Assembly: GCA_035702665.1 (NCBI GenBank)
Contig: DASSQD010000112.1
Coordinates: forward strand, 1 to 40,292
Length of the DNA: 40,292 bases
Direction of reading: 5' to 3'
Source of the DNA: VBDM01 sp035702665
GTDB taxonomy: Bacteria > Pseudomonadota > Gammaproteobacteria > Burkholderiales > SG8-39
Each line of letters begins with the position of its first letter. The stretch's first letter is position 1. This document shows, one piece after another, positions 1-7,376 of the stretch. Position numbers and translations under genes: made by a program. The notes under the pieces were generated by a model. It searched no databases. It was not told the DNA's origin and was given only the letters and a program-made list of their open reading frames with translations.

Positions 1-76
1 TCGGATGAACGATCTTCGCATCGGGCACGTTCTGGACGCGGACGTCTCCGGCGGCGTACATCAGGGTTGCGCGCAT
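1..76 (-). CDS. Zinc-dependent alcohol dehydrogenase, N-terminal fragment (cut by window edge)
   Basis: Only the first 25 codons are in the window. The peptide begins MRATLMYAAGDVRVQNVPD, the usual opening of medium-chain zinc alcohol dehydrogenases (an ATG, a strand ending in GDVRV, then N-V-P-D). The start at 74-76 is supported by an AAGGAG ribosome site a few bases upstream (minus strand). It lies 35 nt after the carboxymuconolactone-decarboxylase-type gene on the same strand, so it is probably the third gene of the cupin operon. The zinc and NAD(P) sites lie outside the window, so the substrate cannot be inferred. Confidence 0.75.
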   Translation of the reverse strand, partial: MRATLMYAAGDVRVQNVPDAKIVHP

Positions 77-111
77 GGCTCACTCTCCTTCCGGTCGTTG
101 GTCTACCGACG

Positions 112-425
112 TCACTTCTTCCGGAAGACTTCCTTGGCGACGCCGACCGCTGTCACTCCGCTCGGCCAGCCGGCGTAGAACGCGAGGTGCGTGATGGCCT
201 CGATCAGCTCGTCACGGGTCAGGCCGTTCTCGAGCGCCCTCTCCAAGTGGTGCCGCAGCTGGTCGGGACGGTTCATCGCGACCAGCGCGCTCACGGTCGC
301 CAGGCTGCGGTCCCGCGGGGACAGTCCGGGGCGCGCCCAGACGTCCCCGAAAAGGACGTCGTCGGTGAGCTGCGCGAACTTGGGCGCGACATCGCCGAAA
401 AGGTTTTGGGCGTTCGAGATCGGTT

Positions 426-429
<4 letters not shown>
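112..429 (-). CDS. Carboxymuconolactone decarboxylase (CMD/AhpD-fold) family protein
   Basis: A 105-residue protein with the single-domain CMD layout. It has an N-terminal segment around FGDVAPKFAQLTDDVLFGDVW, the signature L-S-P-R-D-R-S-L-A-T near residues 36-45, and H-L-A-F-Y-A-G-W-P near 81-89. There is no CxxC pair, so it is of the decarboxylase type rather than the AhpD peroxidase type. Its ATG overlaps the stop of the cupin gene as ATGA, which indicates translational coupling. Members of this family beside cupins and alcohol dehydrogenases are common in LysR-controlled clusters but mostly have no proven substrate. True 4-carboxymuconolactone decarboxylase activity is not implied. Confidence 0.85.
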
Positions 430-830
<401 letters not shown>

Positions 831-860
831 GGCGGTAGGGTAGCAACTGGACTCCGGGCG

Positions 861-875
861 ATTAAGTGGGACAAT
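861..875. promoter_or_regulatory. Candidate LysR-type binding site (T-N11-A)
   Basis: The 15-mer ATTAAGTGGGACAAT in the 70-bp divergent intergenic region has ATT/AAT ends and contains T-N11-A, the minimal LysR box. The dyad is only three bases per arm, so chance occurrence is quite possible. Its position between the regulator and its likely target operon is the main support. Confidence 0.3.
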
Positions 876-900
876 TCGCATGGGCTCATGAGGAGGATTC

Positions 901-1797
901 ATGAATCGCCGCGCCAACGCCAACGACCTGCTCGCCTTCCTCGCCGTGGCGCGGGAGCGGAGCTTCACGAAGGCGGCGGCCAAGCTCGGGGTTTCTCAGT
1001 CCGCCCTGAGCCATACCATCCGGGGGCTGGAGTCGCGGCTCGGCCTGCGGCTGCTGACGCGCACGACACGAAGTGTCTCGCCGACGCAGGCGGGCGAGCG
1101 CCTGCTCGAAACGGTGGCCCCGCGCTTCGAGGAGATCGAGGCGGAGCTGGAAGCGCTCACCGAGCTCCGCGACAAGCCCGCCGGGACCATCCGCATCTCG
1201 GCCGGCGAGCACGCGGTCAAATCGATCCTGTGGCCGGCGCTGACGAAATTCCTGCCGCGCTACCCGGACATCAAGGTCGAGATCGCCATCGACCACAGCC
1301 TGATCGACATCGTCGCGCAGCGCTACGACGCCGGCGTGCGGTCGGGCGAGCAGGTCGCGAAAGACATGATCGCCGTGCGCATCGGGCCCGACATGCGCAT
1401 GGCGGTCGTCGGTGCGCCGTCGTACTTCGCGAAGCGGCCGTCACCGAAAGATCCGCAGGACCTTACCGAGCACGACTGCATCAACCTGCGCCTGCCGACC
1501 TACGGCGGGCTGTACGCCTGGGAATTCGAAAAAGGCGGCCGCGAGCTCAAGGTGCGCGTCGAAGGCCAGCTCGTCCTCAACAGCACCGGCCAGATGCTCG
1601 AGGCCGCGCTCGCAGGATTCGGCCTGGCGTACGTGCCGGAAGACGCGGCCCAGCCGGATCTCGACAAGGGGCGGCTGAAACGCGCGCTCGAGGACTGGTG
1701 CCCGCCGTATTCGGGGTACCACCTCTACTACCCGAGCCGGCGTCAGCCGTCGCCGGCCTTTGCGCTGCTGGTCGACGCGCTGCGTTACCGCGGCTGA
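901..1797 (+). CDS. LysR-family transcriptional regulator
   Basis: A 298-residue protein of normal LysR length. The N-terminal winged helix-turn-helix spans roughly residues 6-64: the recognition part is SFTKAAAKLGVSQSALSHTI, followed by LESRLGLRLLTRTTRSVSPT. The rest is the periplasmic-binding-protein-like effector domain, with RISAGEHAV at its start and a D-x-x-x-x-R-Y-D-A-G-V-R-S-G segment. An AGGAGG site lies directly upstream of the ATG. It is divergent from the cupin operon, which is the classic arrangement for a LysR regulator and its target. The effector is unknown. Confidence 0.93.
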   Translation: MNRRANANDLLAFLAVARERSFTKAAAKLGVSQSALSHTIRGLESRLGLRLLTRTTRSVSPTQAGERLLETVAPRFEEIEAELEALTELRDKPAGTIRISAGEHAVKSILWPALTKFLPRYPDIKVEIAIDHSLIDIVAQRYDAGVRSGEQVAKDMIAVRIGPDMRMAVVGAPSYFAKRPSPKDPQDLTEHDCINLRLPTYGGLYAWEFEKGGRELKVRVEGQLVLNSTGQMLEAALAGFGLAYVPEDAAQPDLDKGRLKRALEDWCPPYSGYHLYYPSRRQPSPAFALLVDALRYRG

Positions 1798-2005
1798 TCA
1801 ACAGGTACGCCGGTCCGCGTGCTTGGGCAATTGGCGACTAGGGACTTGCGGAGCATTTCCGCATTGTGTATGCCCCCCGATGGCGAACTTGCCGTCATGT
1901 GGGAATTGTGTCGCAGCGCGCCCGGCGCGCTGCGCGTATCCTTCGCTTCGAAATCAATTCACGCAGTTCTGGCGCTGCGCGTCCACCGAAACTGAAGGGA
2001 GAGCC

Positions 2006-2671
2006 ATGAACAAGAACGTATCCGTCCTCCTCCTCCTCCTCGTGCTCGCGGCCGGCTGCACTACCAGTCCGCAGAATGCAGGCGCGCCGCCGATGGATCC
2101 GACGCGCAAGGTGAGCCGGCAGGTCTGCACCAGACAGCTCAATGCCGCCGACGACGGCAACCTGTTGTGCCGCAACGAAACCGAGGCCGAGTATCGCGCC
2201 AGGATCGCGGAAGAGGAGCGGCAGGCCAGGGCCCGTAAGGAAGCCGCGGAGCGCGCGGAGCGCGAGCGCCTCGAGCGTGAGCGCGCCGAGCAGCTTGCCC
2301 GGGAAGAGGCCGCCCGGGCGGCGGCGGCAGCCGAGGCGGCGCGGCTTGCCGCCGAGCGCCGCCGGTTGGAGGAGGAGGCCGCGCGCAAGGCCGAGGAAGA
2401 GCGCCAGCGTCAGGAGGCCCTGGCGGCAGCAGCCCTTGCCCGCCAGCGCGCCGAGCAGGAAGCGCGTGAGGCAGCGGAGCGTGAATGCCGGCGTCTCGAG
2501 CAGGAACGGTCCGACGGCCGCGATATGCTCGCGGATTTTGTCGCCAGGTACGGCAAGGTCGACGAATTCAAGCAGATAGGCGGGCAGATCAGCGCGTTCC
2601 TCGCCAAGCCTCGCAAGGTGAAGCCATGCGCGCCGGCACAGGCCGCGCTGTCAGGGGACCCGCTGAAATAG
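2006..2671 (+). CDS. Lipoprotein with a long Glu/Arg/Ala-rich helical region
   Basis: A 221-residue protein. The signal peptide is MNKNVSVLLLLLVLAAGC with a lipobox-like AAGC, so Cys18 would be lipidated and the protein held in the envelope. Residues about 55-165 are almost entirely charged heptad-like sequence (E-E-R-Q, R-A-E-R-E, A-A-R repeats), predicting a long single helix or coiled coil. Three further cysteines fall at C-T-R-Q, L-L-C-R-N and K-P-C-A-P. The ATG at 2006 was chosen because it follows GAAGGGAGAG and starts the signal sequence; the frame is open further upstream without meaning. No family was recognised. Its stop overlaps the GTG of the next gene by one base. Confidence 0.8.
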   Translation: MNKNVSVLLLLLVLAAGCTTSPQNAGAPPMDPTRKVSRQVCTRQLNAADDGNLLCRNETEAEYRARIAEEERQARARKEAAERAERERLERERAEQLAREEAARAAAAAEAARLAAERRRLEEEAARKAEEERQRQEALAAAALARQRAEQEAREAAERECRRLEQERSDGRDMLADFVARYGKVDEFKQIGGQISAFLAKPRKVKPCAPAQAALSGDPLK

Positions 2672-3306
2672 TGGACCTCGGAGTCGACCGGCCGGTGCCC
2701 GCGGTCGTCGCGATCGACCTGCATCGCGGGCATCTCGATCCCGCCGTCGCGACCATGCCGCTCGCGGCCGACCGCGCCGAGCGCGTGGTCGCCGCCAACT
2801 CGCGCTTCTTCAAAAGCTGCCGCGCCGCCGGCATCCCCATCGTGCACCTGCTCACGCAGTACCGCGACGCCGCGGAAATCGCTTCCATGCCGGCCTGGCT
2901 CGCACGCTCGCGCAACCCGGACAACCCGCGCAGGAACGTGCTCAACCACAACCTCGCCGGCATGCCGGGCGTCGCCGTCATGCCGCAGCTGCTCGACCCA
3001 AGCGACTGGGTCGTCGACACCAAGAAGCGCTACGACTGCTTCGTCGGCACCGACCTCGACTTCCTGCTCCGCTCGCACGGCATCAACACCCTCCTCATCA
3101 CCGGCGTGAACACCAACAGCTGCGTCCTCTCGACCGCCTGCGCGGCGTGCTCGCGCGACTACGCCGTGGTCGTGATCGAGGACTGCGTCGACACCATGGA
3201 CGGGTCGGCCCTCCACGAGGCGGCGCTTGCGTGCATTCGGACTGCGTTTGGTGTGGTGATGCGATCGGACGAGATTCGAGATATCCAAGGAATCAAAACC
3301 GTTTGA
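2671..3306 (+). CDS. Isochorismatase-family cysteine hydrolase
   Basis: With the GTG at 2671 the protein has 211 residues, normal for this family. The catalytic triad is visible: Asp16 in AIDLHRG, a lysine at 118/119 in DTKKRYDCF, and Cys151 in VNTNSCVLSTACAA. These features fit an amidase, nicotinamidase or ureidoacrylate-type hydrolase, and the substrate cannot be told. The GTG overlaps the upstream stop as TAGTG and has AGGGGA about 13 nt upstream. An in-frame ATG at 2626 inside the lipoprotein gene would add 15 residues and is the alternative start. Coupling to the lipoprotein is probably positional only. Confidence 0.85.
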   Translation: MDLGVDRPVPAVVAIDLHRGHLDPAVATMPLAADRAERVVAANSRFFKSCRAAGIPIVHLLTQYRDAAEIASMPAWLARSRNPDNPRRNVLNHNLAGMPGVAVMPQLLDPSDWVVDTKKRYDCFVGTDLDFLLRSHGINTLLITGVNTNSCVLSTACAACSRDYAVVVIEDCVDTMDGSALHEAALACIRTAFGVVMRSDEIRDIQGIKTV

Positions 3307-3310
3307 TGCA

Positions 3311-3355
3311 TGACTCCCTGACCGGGGCTCGAACCTCGGACCTACGGATTAACAG
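3311..3355 (-). pseudogene. Relic of the 3' half of a tRNA-Asn gene
   Basis: Read on the minus strand, the stretch starts CTGTTAATCCGTAGGTC (anticodon loop with GTT, 3' anticodon stem, variable region), continues with a T-arm loop GTTCGAGC, and ends GTCAGGGAG followed by TCA. This matches the 3' half of a proteobacterial tRNA-Asn. The 5' half is not recognisable beyond 3356: no CCCTGAC acceptor strand and no D arm. The T stem has two mismatches (CGAGG against CCCGG). It is therefore not a functional tRNA. Such 3' halves are what site-specific integration into a tRNA gene, or its later decay, leaves behind. Confidence 0.6.
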
Positions 3356-3400
3356 GTCTGATCGCCCGCCGGAGCGCGCCGTTTGGCGTGACGAGAGTGT

Positions 3401-4519
3401 TTAGTCTTCGCCGTCCTTGGCGGGCTGGCTCTGCGGCAGAACTGCGCGACGCCAATACGACATGTCGTACACGCCGCTTTGCTTCGACGCCACCCAAGTC
3501 AACTCGAGAGGCGTATCCCAGCCATGCCAGGTCTGGCGGAGCTGCGCCGTGGCGAGCAAGCCCTTGCGATCGAGATTGATGTCCCGGATCAGCCCTCCCT
3601 TAGGCTCGTTGATGAACATCTGGTAGATGCGTTCCGCAGTGACGGCGTTACCGTCGGCTGGAAGAATGGCGAGGATCTCGGCCTTGTTTGCTGGGTCGAC
3701 CACATAGTCCGTCCCGCGCTTCATCGCGCGGAGGAAACGGACCGCTAAGTCCCCATGGGTATCGAGCCAGCTGCGGGTCGCTGTCGCGACCACGCCTGTG
3801 TAGGCGCTAACCGCATCCGGAAGCATCGTGCCGAATCGGGTCATGCCCTTCGCCTCGGCACGCTCCGGCAGGCCGGTATGGATGAGTACCATTTGCGAGT
3901 TCGCCTTGTTGGCGATGAGGTCCTCGTATCGCTTGTCCGTGCCGCCGGTGACGACCACGGAATAGTCCACGTTCGGCTCGAAGCTACACTTGTTGCGGAG
4001 GATCTGGTAGCCGATGTAGGCATAACCCGACCCCGGCGCGTCGACGGCGAAGCTCTTGCCGCGGGCGTCGGCGCAAGTCTTGATGTCCGGGCGAGTCATC
4101 AGGCTCGCGCCCGCACCATTGTCCATGCGGGCAAAGATAACCGCAGGGAAAGTCATGTGCAGCGGGTTGCTCGGATTCAAGCGGAATTGAAAGTCGTTGT
4201 CCGCCACGTTGAGGCCGATGTCCCACACGCCGTCCCGCAGGTTCTTGAAAAGTAGAGTCGACCCGGCTGTCTTGACCTCGACGACCGTGAGCTTCTCTTC
4301 GTCAAAGAAGCCGTGCTTCTGCGCCATCTGAATCACCGGCTGCCTCGTGAAGTAGGCGACCCTGATCGTGGCCGGTGCAGCAGCTGGCATCTGCTGAGCA
4401 AGGGATGCACCTGATGTTTTTCCAGTGGCGGGGTGCGCTCCGGACTGGCTATCGATCGCGCATCCGCATAAAGCCACGGAAGCGAGGATACCAAATGCGA
4501 ATCTGACGAATCTCTTCAT
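3401..4519 (-). CDS. Orphan ABC-type substrate-binding lipoprotein (NMT1/SsuA-like)
   Basis: A 372-residue protein. The signal peptide ends in LCGC, so Cys20 is lipidated. The mature part opens TIRVAYFTRQPVIQMAQKHG, typical of the NMT1/THI5/SsuA periplasmic-binding fold. It also has a G-V-W-D-I-G-L-N segment, FAVDAPGSGYAYIGY, and a C-terminal helix-rich half. Four cysteines are present in or after the lipobox region. The ATG at 4517-4519 follows AAAGGAACGAT. No permease or ATPase gene is adjacent, so it may serve a distant transporter or act as a sensor partner. It lies beside the tRNA-Asn relic and is less GC-rich in places than its neighbours, which would fit acquisition by transfer. Confidence 0.8.
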   Translation of the reverse strand: MKRFVRFAFGILASVALCGCAIDSQSGAHPATGKTSGASLAQQMPAAAPATIRVAYFTRQPVIQMAQKHGFFDEEKLTVVEVKTAGSTLLFKNLRDGVWDIGLNVADNDFQFRLNPSNPLHMTFPAVIFARMDNGAGASLMTRPDIKTCADARGKSFAVDAPGSGYAYIGYQILRNKCSFEPNVDYSVVVTGGTDKRYEDLIANKANSQMVLIHTGLPERAEAKGMTRFGTMLPDAVSAYTGVVATATRSWLDTHGDLAVRFLRAMKRGTDYVVDPANKAEILAILPADGNAVTAERIYQMFINEPKGGLIRDINLDRKGLLATAQLRQTWHGWDTPLELTWVASKQSGVYDMSYWRRAVLPQSQPAKDGED

Positions 4520-4803
4520 ATCGTTCCTTTGTACTAGTCGTCTTACTGAACACCATGGATGCGAAAACACCGATCCAGGTGATCCGCCTCGACTTGGAAA
4601 CGCGACCCGGTGACGGCCGAAGATGGGACGCTAGGCTGACTCAAAGCACCTTCTTCGGTCAGCGTAGCACGTTGAGCATTGCCAAGTATGGATCTTCGCG
4701 AGCGTCCGCTTTGGGTCGGAAGTAGACATTCGTAGCTGATCGGCGGATTGGCGACTCGACGGGCAAACCGCTCCGCCTCGCGATCTAACAGACCGAAACT
4801 CGC
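4520..4803. other. Gene-free stretch between binding lipoprotein and dehydrogenase
   Basis: This holds 284 bases, AT-richer than the surroundings. I see no credible gene. The only recognisable element is the small imperfect palindrome at 4704-4727. The dehydrogenase frame stops at 4804, and no intrinsic terminator with a T tract is visible after it. Confidence 0.6.
4704..4727. repeat. Small imperfect palindrome resembling a dispersed GTCCGCTT...AAGCGGAC element
   Basis: The arms GTCCGCTT (4704-4711) and AAGTAGAC (4720-4727) pair with one mismatch and one G-T wobble around the spacer TGGGTCGG. I recall a motif of the form GTCCGCTTTGGGTCGAAAGCGGAC occurring between genes in many proteobacterial genomes; this would be a degenerate copy. 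The resemblance is from memory. Confidence 0.35.
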
Positions 4804-6564
4804 TTAAACCAACGCCCCCGGCTTCTTCAAATACCTCGTCTTGATCGCCTCCAGCGCCTGGTAGGTCAGCGCGCCCACGGTGCCGGTCGGGTTGTAGCCG
4901 CCGTTCTGCGGGAAGTTGCCCGCGCCGACGACGAAGAGGTTGTGGACGTCCCAGCTCTGCAGGTATTTGTTGACGACGCTGGTGTTGGGGTCCGCGCCCA
5001 TGACGGTGCCGCCGGTGTTGTGGGTCGACTGGTAGGGAACGATGGTGTATTTCCCGCGGCGCGGGTTGACGTTCATTCTCGCCGGGCCGATGGCCTTCGC
5101 GATTTCCGCCGCCTTGTTGGTGAGCCACTCGGACATCTTGGTTTCGTTTTCGCGCCGGTCGAAGGTCATGCGCAAGAGCGGCAGGCCGTAGGCGTCGCGG
5201 TAGGTCGGGTCGAGGTCGAGCCAATTGCCGCGGTAGCTCTGGCAGGCGCCCTGGATGGTGATGGAGAAGGCGCGGTTGTAGTACTTCGACACCGCCTTCT
5301 TCCACTCCGATCCCCAGCGCGGCGTCCCTTGCGGGACCGGATGGAACTCGATCGGGCGTGCGCCGTTCGATCCTGCCTGCATGAAGCCGCCGCCGATGAA
5401 ACCCAGCCCCGAATGGTCGAAGTTGTCGCCGTTGAACTCGTCGATCGCGAGCCCCATCCCGCCGGCGCCCATGAAGGAGTTGAAGTTCTTGTCCTCGAAG
5501 AAGAGCGTAACGGAGGAGGGCGTCTGGTACGCGTAGTTGCGGCCGACCACGCCGGTGCCTGTGGTCGGATCGTAGGGCTTGCCGATCCCCGAGAGGAGCA
5601 TCAGGCGCGCGTTGTTGAGCACGTAGGAGGTGAGGAGGATCAGGTCGGCCGGCTGCTCGAACTCGCGCCCGCGCGAGTCGACGTAGGTGACCGAGACCGC
5701 GCGCTTCTTCTCGGAGTCGAGGTTGATCCTCGTGACGTTGCACAGCGTCCTCAGCTCGTAGTTCGGATTCTTCATCAGCGCCGGCAGCACCGCCGTCTGC
5801 GGGCTCGCCTTCGCGCCCATCTCGCAGGCGAAGAACTGGCAGTAGCCGCAGTACACGCAGGACTGGATGGTCGCGCCGTACTCGTTCTTGTAGGCCCGCG
5901 AGTTCGCCGAGGTCGGCACCGGAAAGGTCTTGTACCCCAGCTTCTCGGCCGCCTGCTTGAACAAGAGGCTCGAATAGCCCACCTTGAGCGGCGGATTCGG
6001 ATACTCGGCCGAGCGCGCTCCCTCGAAGGGATTGCCGCCGGGGATGATCTTGCCGTTGAGGTTCCCCGCCTTGCCCGAGACGCCGTACAGATACTCGAAG
6101 CGGTTGAAGTGCGGCTCGAGCTCGTCGTAGCTGACGCCCCAGTCCTGCATCGTGCATTCCTCGGACACCTGCTTCGCGCCGTAGCGCGCGAGGGTGCGCG
6201 ACTTCGTCTCGAAGTCCCACGGCAGGAAGCGCCAGGTGAGCCCGCCCCAGTGCACGGCCGCGCCGCCCACGCCCTCGCCCGGGAGGAAGGAGCCGAGCTG
6301 GCGCATCGGCAGCGCCAGCTCGTTCGCGTTGTTGCGGAAGGTGATCGTCTCCTTCGACAGGTCCTGCATCAGCTCCTTGTGGCGCACGTACTTCAGCTCG
6401 TCGTGCACGCCGGGCATGGCGAAATCGTGCTCGGTGTCGCGCCAGCGGCCGCGCTCGATGCCGACGACCTTCAGGCCGGTATCGGCCAGTTCTTTCGCGA
6501 GGATCGTGCCGGTGAGGCCGACGCCGATCGTGACGGCGTCGACGGGCTTGAGCTTGGTCGCCAC
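4804..6564 (-). CDS. GMC-type FAD dehydrogenase large subunit with Fe-S cysteine motif (copy 2)
   Basis: A 586-residue protein of the gluconate 2-dehydrogenase/fructose-dehydrogenase-like GMC family. The N-terminal FAD-binding Rossmann motif is GVGLTG near residue 16. Further features are GEGVGGAAVHWGG, a cysteine cluster C-x2-C-x2-C-x4-C (CVYCGYCQFFAC, about residue 240) suited to an iron-sulfur centre, and a C-terminal THNTGGTVMG plus NGGYNPTGTVGAL active-site/FAD segment. No signal peptide is present, so export would depend on the Tat-carrying small subunit. The GTG start at 6562-6564 follows AGGAG and sits 2 nt after the small-subunit stop. The frame is open far upstream, but the GTG gives the same N terminus and length as the paralogue. 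Substrate (sugar, sugar acid or alcohol) is unknown. Confidence 0.9.
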   Translation of the reverse strand: MATKLKPVDAVTIGVGLTGTILAKELADTGLKVVGIERGRWRDTEHDFAMPGVHDELKYVRHKELMQDLSKETITFRNNANELALPMRQLGSFLPGEGVGGAAVHWGGLTWRFLPWDFETKSRTLARYGAKQVSEECTMQDWGVSYDELEPHFNRFEYLYGVSGKAGNLNGKIIPGGNPFEGARSAEYPNPPLKVGYSSLLFKQAAEKLGYKTFPVPTSANSRAYKNEYGATIQSCVYCGYCQFFACEMGAKASPQTAVLPALMKNPNYELRTLCNVTRINLDSEKKRAVSVTYVDSRGREFEQPADLILLTSYVLNNARLMLLSGIGKPYDPTTGTGVVGRNYAYQTPSSVTLFFEDKNFNSFMGAGGMGLAIDEFNGDNFDHSGLGFIGGGFMQAGSNGARPIEFHPVPQGTPRWGSEWKKAVSKYYNRAFSITIQGACQSYRGNWLDLDPTYRDAYGLPLLRMTFDRRENETKMSEWLTNKAAEIAKAIGPARMNVNPRRGKYTIVPYQSTHNTGGTVMGADPNTSVVNKYLQSWDVHNLFVVGAGNFPQNGGYNPTGTVGALTYQALEAIKTRYLKKPGALV

Positions 6565-6566
6565 GG

Positions 6567-7355
6567 CTAGGCTCCTGCCTTGTGGTCGTGGAGCATCACG
6601 TGGATCGGGTGGCCGTGCTCGTCGACCTGCGCGATCTTCCCGGTGATGTCGGCGATCGACACCGGCTGCGCCTTGTACGGCACGTTGTGCTTCTCGATGA
6701 AGCTCGTATACACCGCCGCCACGCCGGGAAAGCCCACCAGCTTCCAGCCCGCCTTGTCGCGGTTGCCGCCGTAGACCGGGTCGGCGAAGAAGCCTTCGAT
6801 GGTGTTGTTGAGCATCATGTTGAAGAAGAACTGCGAGCGCACCTGCTCGAGCTCGATCTTCCCGCCGTCGAGGCCCTTCAGCACTTCCTCCTGCTGCGCG
6901 CGCGCGAGCGCATCGAAGCTCTTGCCGTAGGTCTTCTGGCAATGGGCGTTCGTGTCGCGGATGCCGGCGCGATACACCGCGGCGGGCGTGAGCGGCGACT
7001 GGTAGCCCTGCTGCGGCGTGCCTTCGGGCCAGGGCCCCTGCGTGTACTTCCTCGCCATCGAGCCGTAGCCACCGAAGAGCTGCTGGTCGATGAAGTAGGT
7101 GACGCCGGCCTCCTTCGCACCCGGCCCCAGCTCGTCCTTGGGGATGAGGTGCGAGACCGCCGCGTCGAGGAACGCGACCTCGGCCTGCGACAGGAACATA
7201 TAGGGGCGCGGCTGCGCCGGTGCACCCTTCGGCGCCGCGTGCGCGCCGTGGTCGGCGTGCGCCGGGGCCTTCGACTGGGCCGAGACGCCGGCCGGAATCG
7301 CGGCACCGAGCGCGGCGGCCGATTTCAGAAAGTTGCGGCGGGAAGGTTCGCTCAT
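6567..7355 (-). CDS. Gluconate 2-dehydrogenase subunit 3 family protein, Tat-exported
   Basis: A 262-residue small subunit. A twin-arginine signal SRRNFLK (residues 5-11) is followed by a hydrophobic stretch and an AQS-type cleavage region. The mature protein carries a His-rich linker (HADHGAHAA) and then the subunit-3 domain with FLSQAEVAFLDAAVSHLIP, FIDQQLFGGYG and FFFNMMLNNTIEGFFADP. In this family the small subunit stabilises the FAD subunit and carries it through the Tat pathway. It lies between two large-subunit genes, 21 nt after the first and 2 nt before the second, so it may serve both. The ATG has a GGAGAAACCC site. Confidence 0.92.
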   Translation of the reverse strand: MSEPSRRNFLKSAAALGAAIPAGVSAQSKAPAHADHGAHAAPKGAPAQPRPYMFLSQAEVAFLDAAVSHLIPKDELGPGAKEAGVTYFIDQQLFGGYGSMARKYTQGPWPEGTPQQGYQSPLTPAAVYRAGIRDTNAHCQKTYGKSFDALARAQQEEVLKGLDGGKIELEQVRSQFFFNMMLNNTIEGFFADPVYGGNRDKAGWKLVGFPGVAAVYTSFIEKHNVPYKAQPVSIADITGKIAQVDEHGHPIHVMLHDHKAGA

Positions 7356-7376
7356 GGGTTTCTCCGTTGAATTCGT

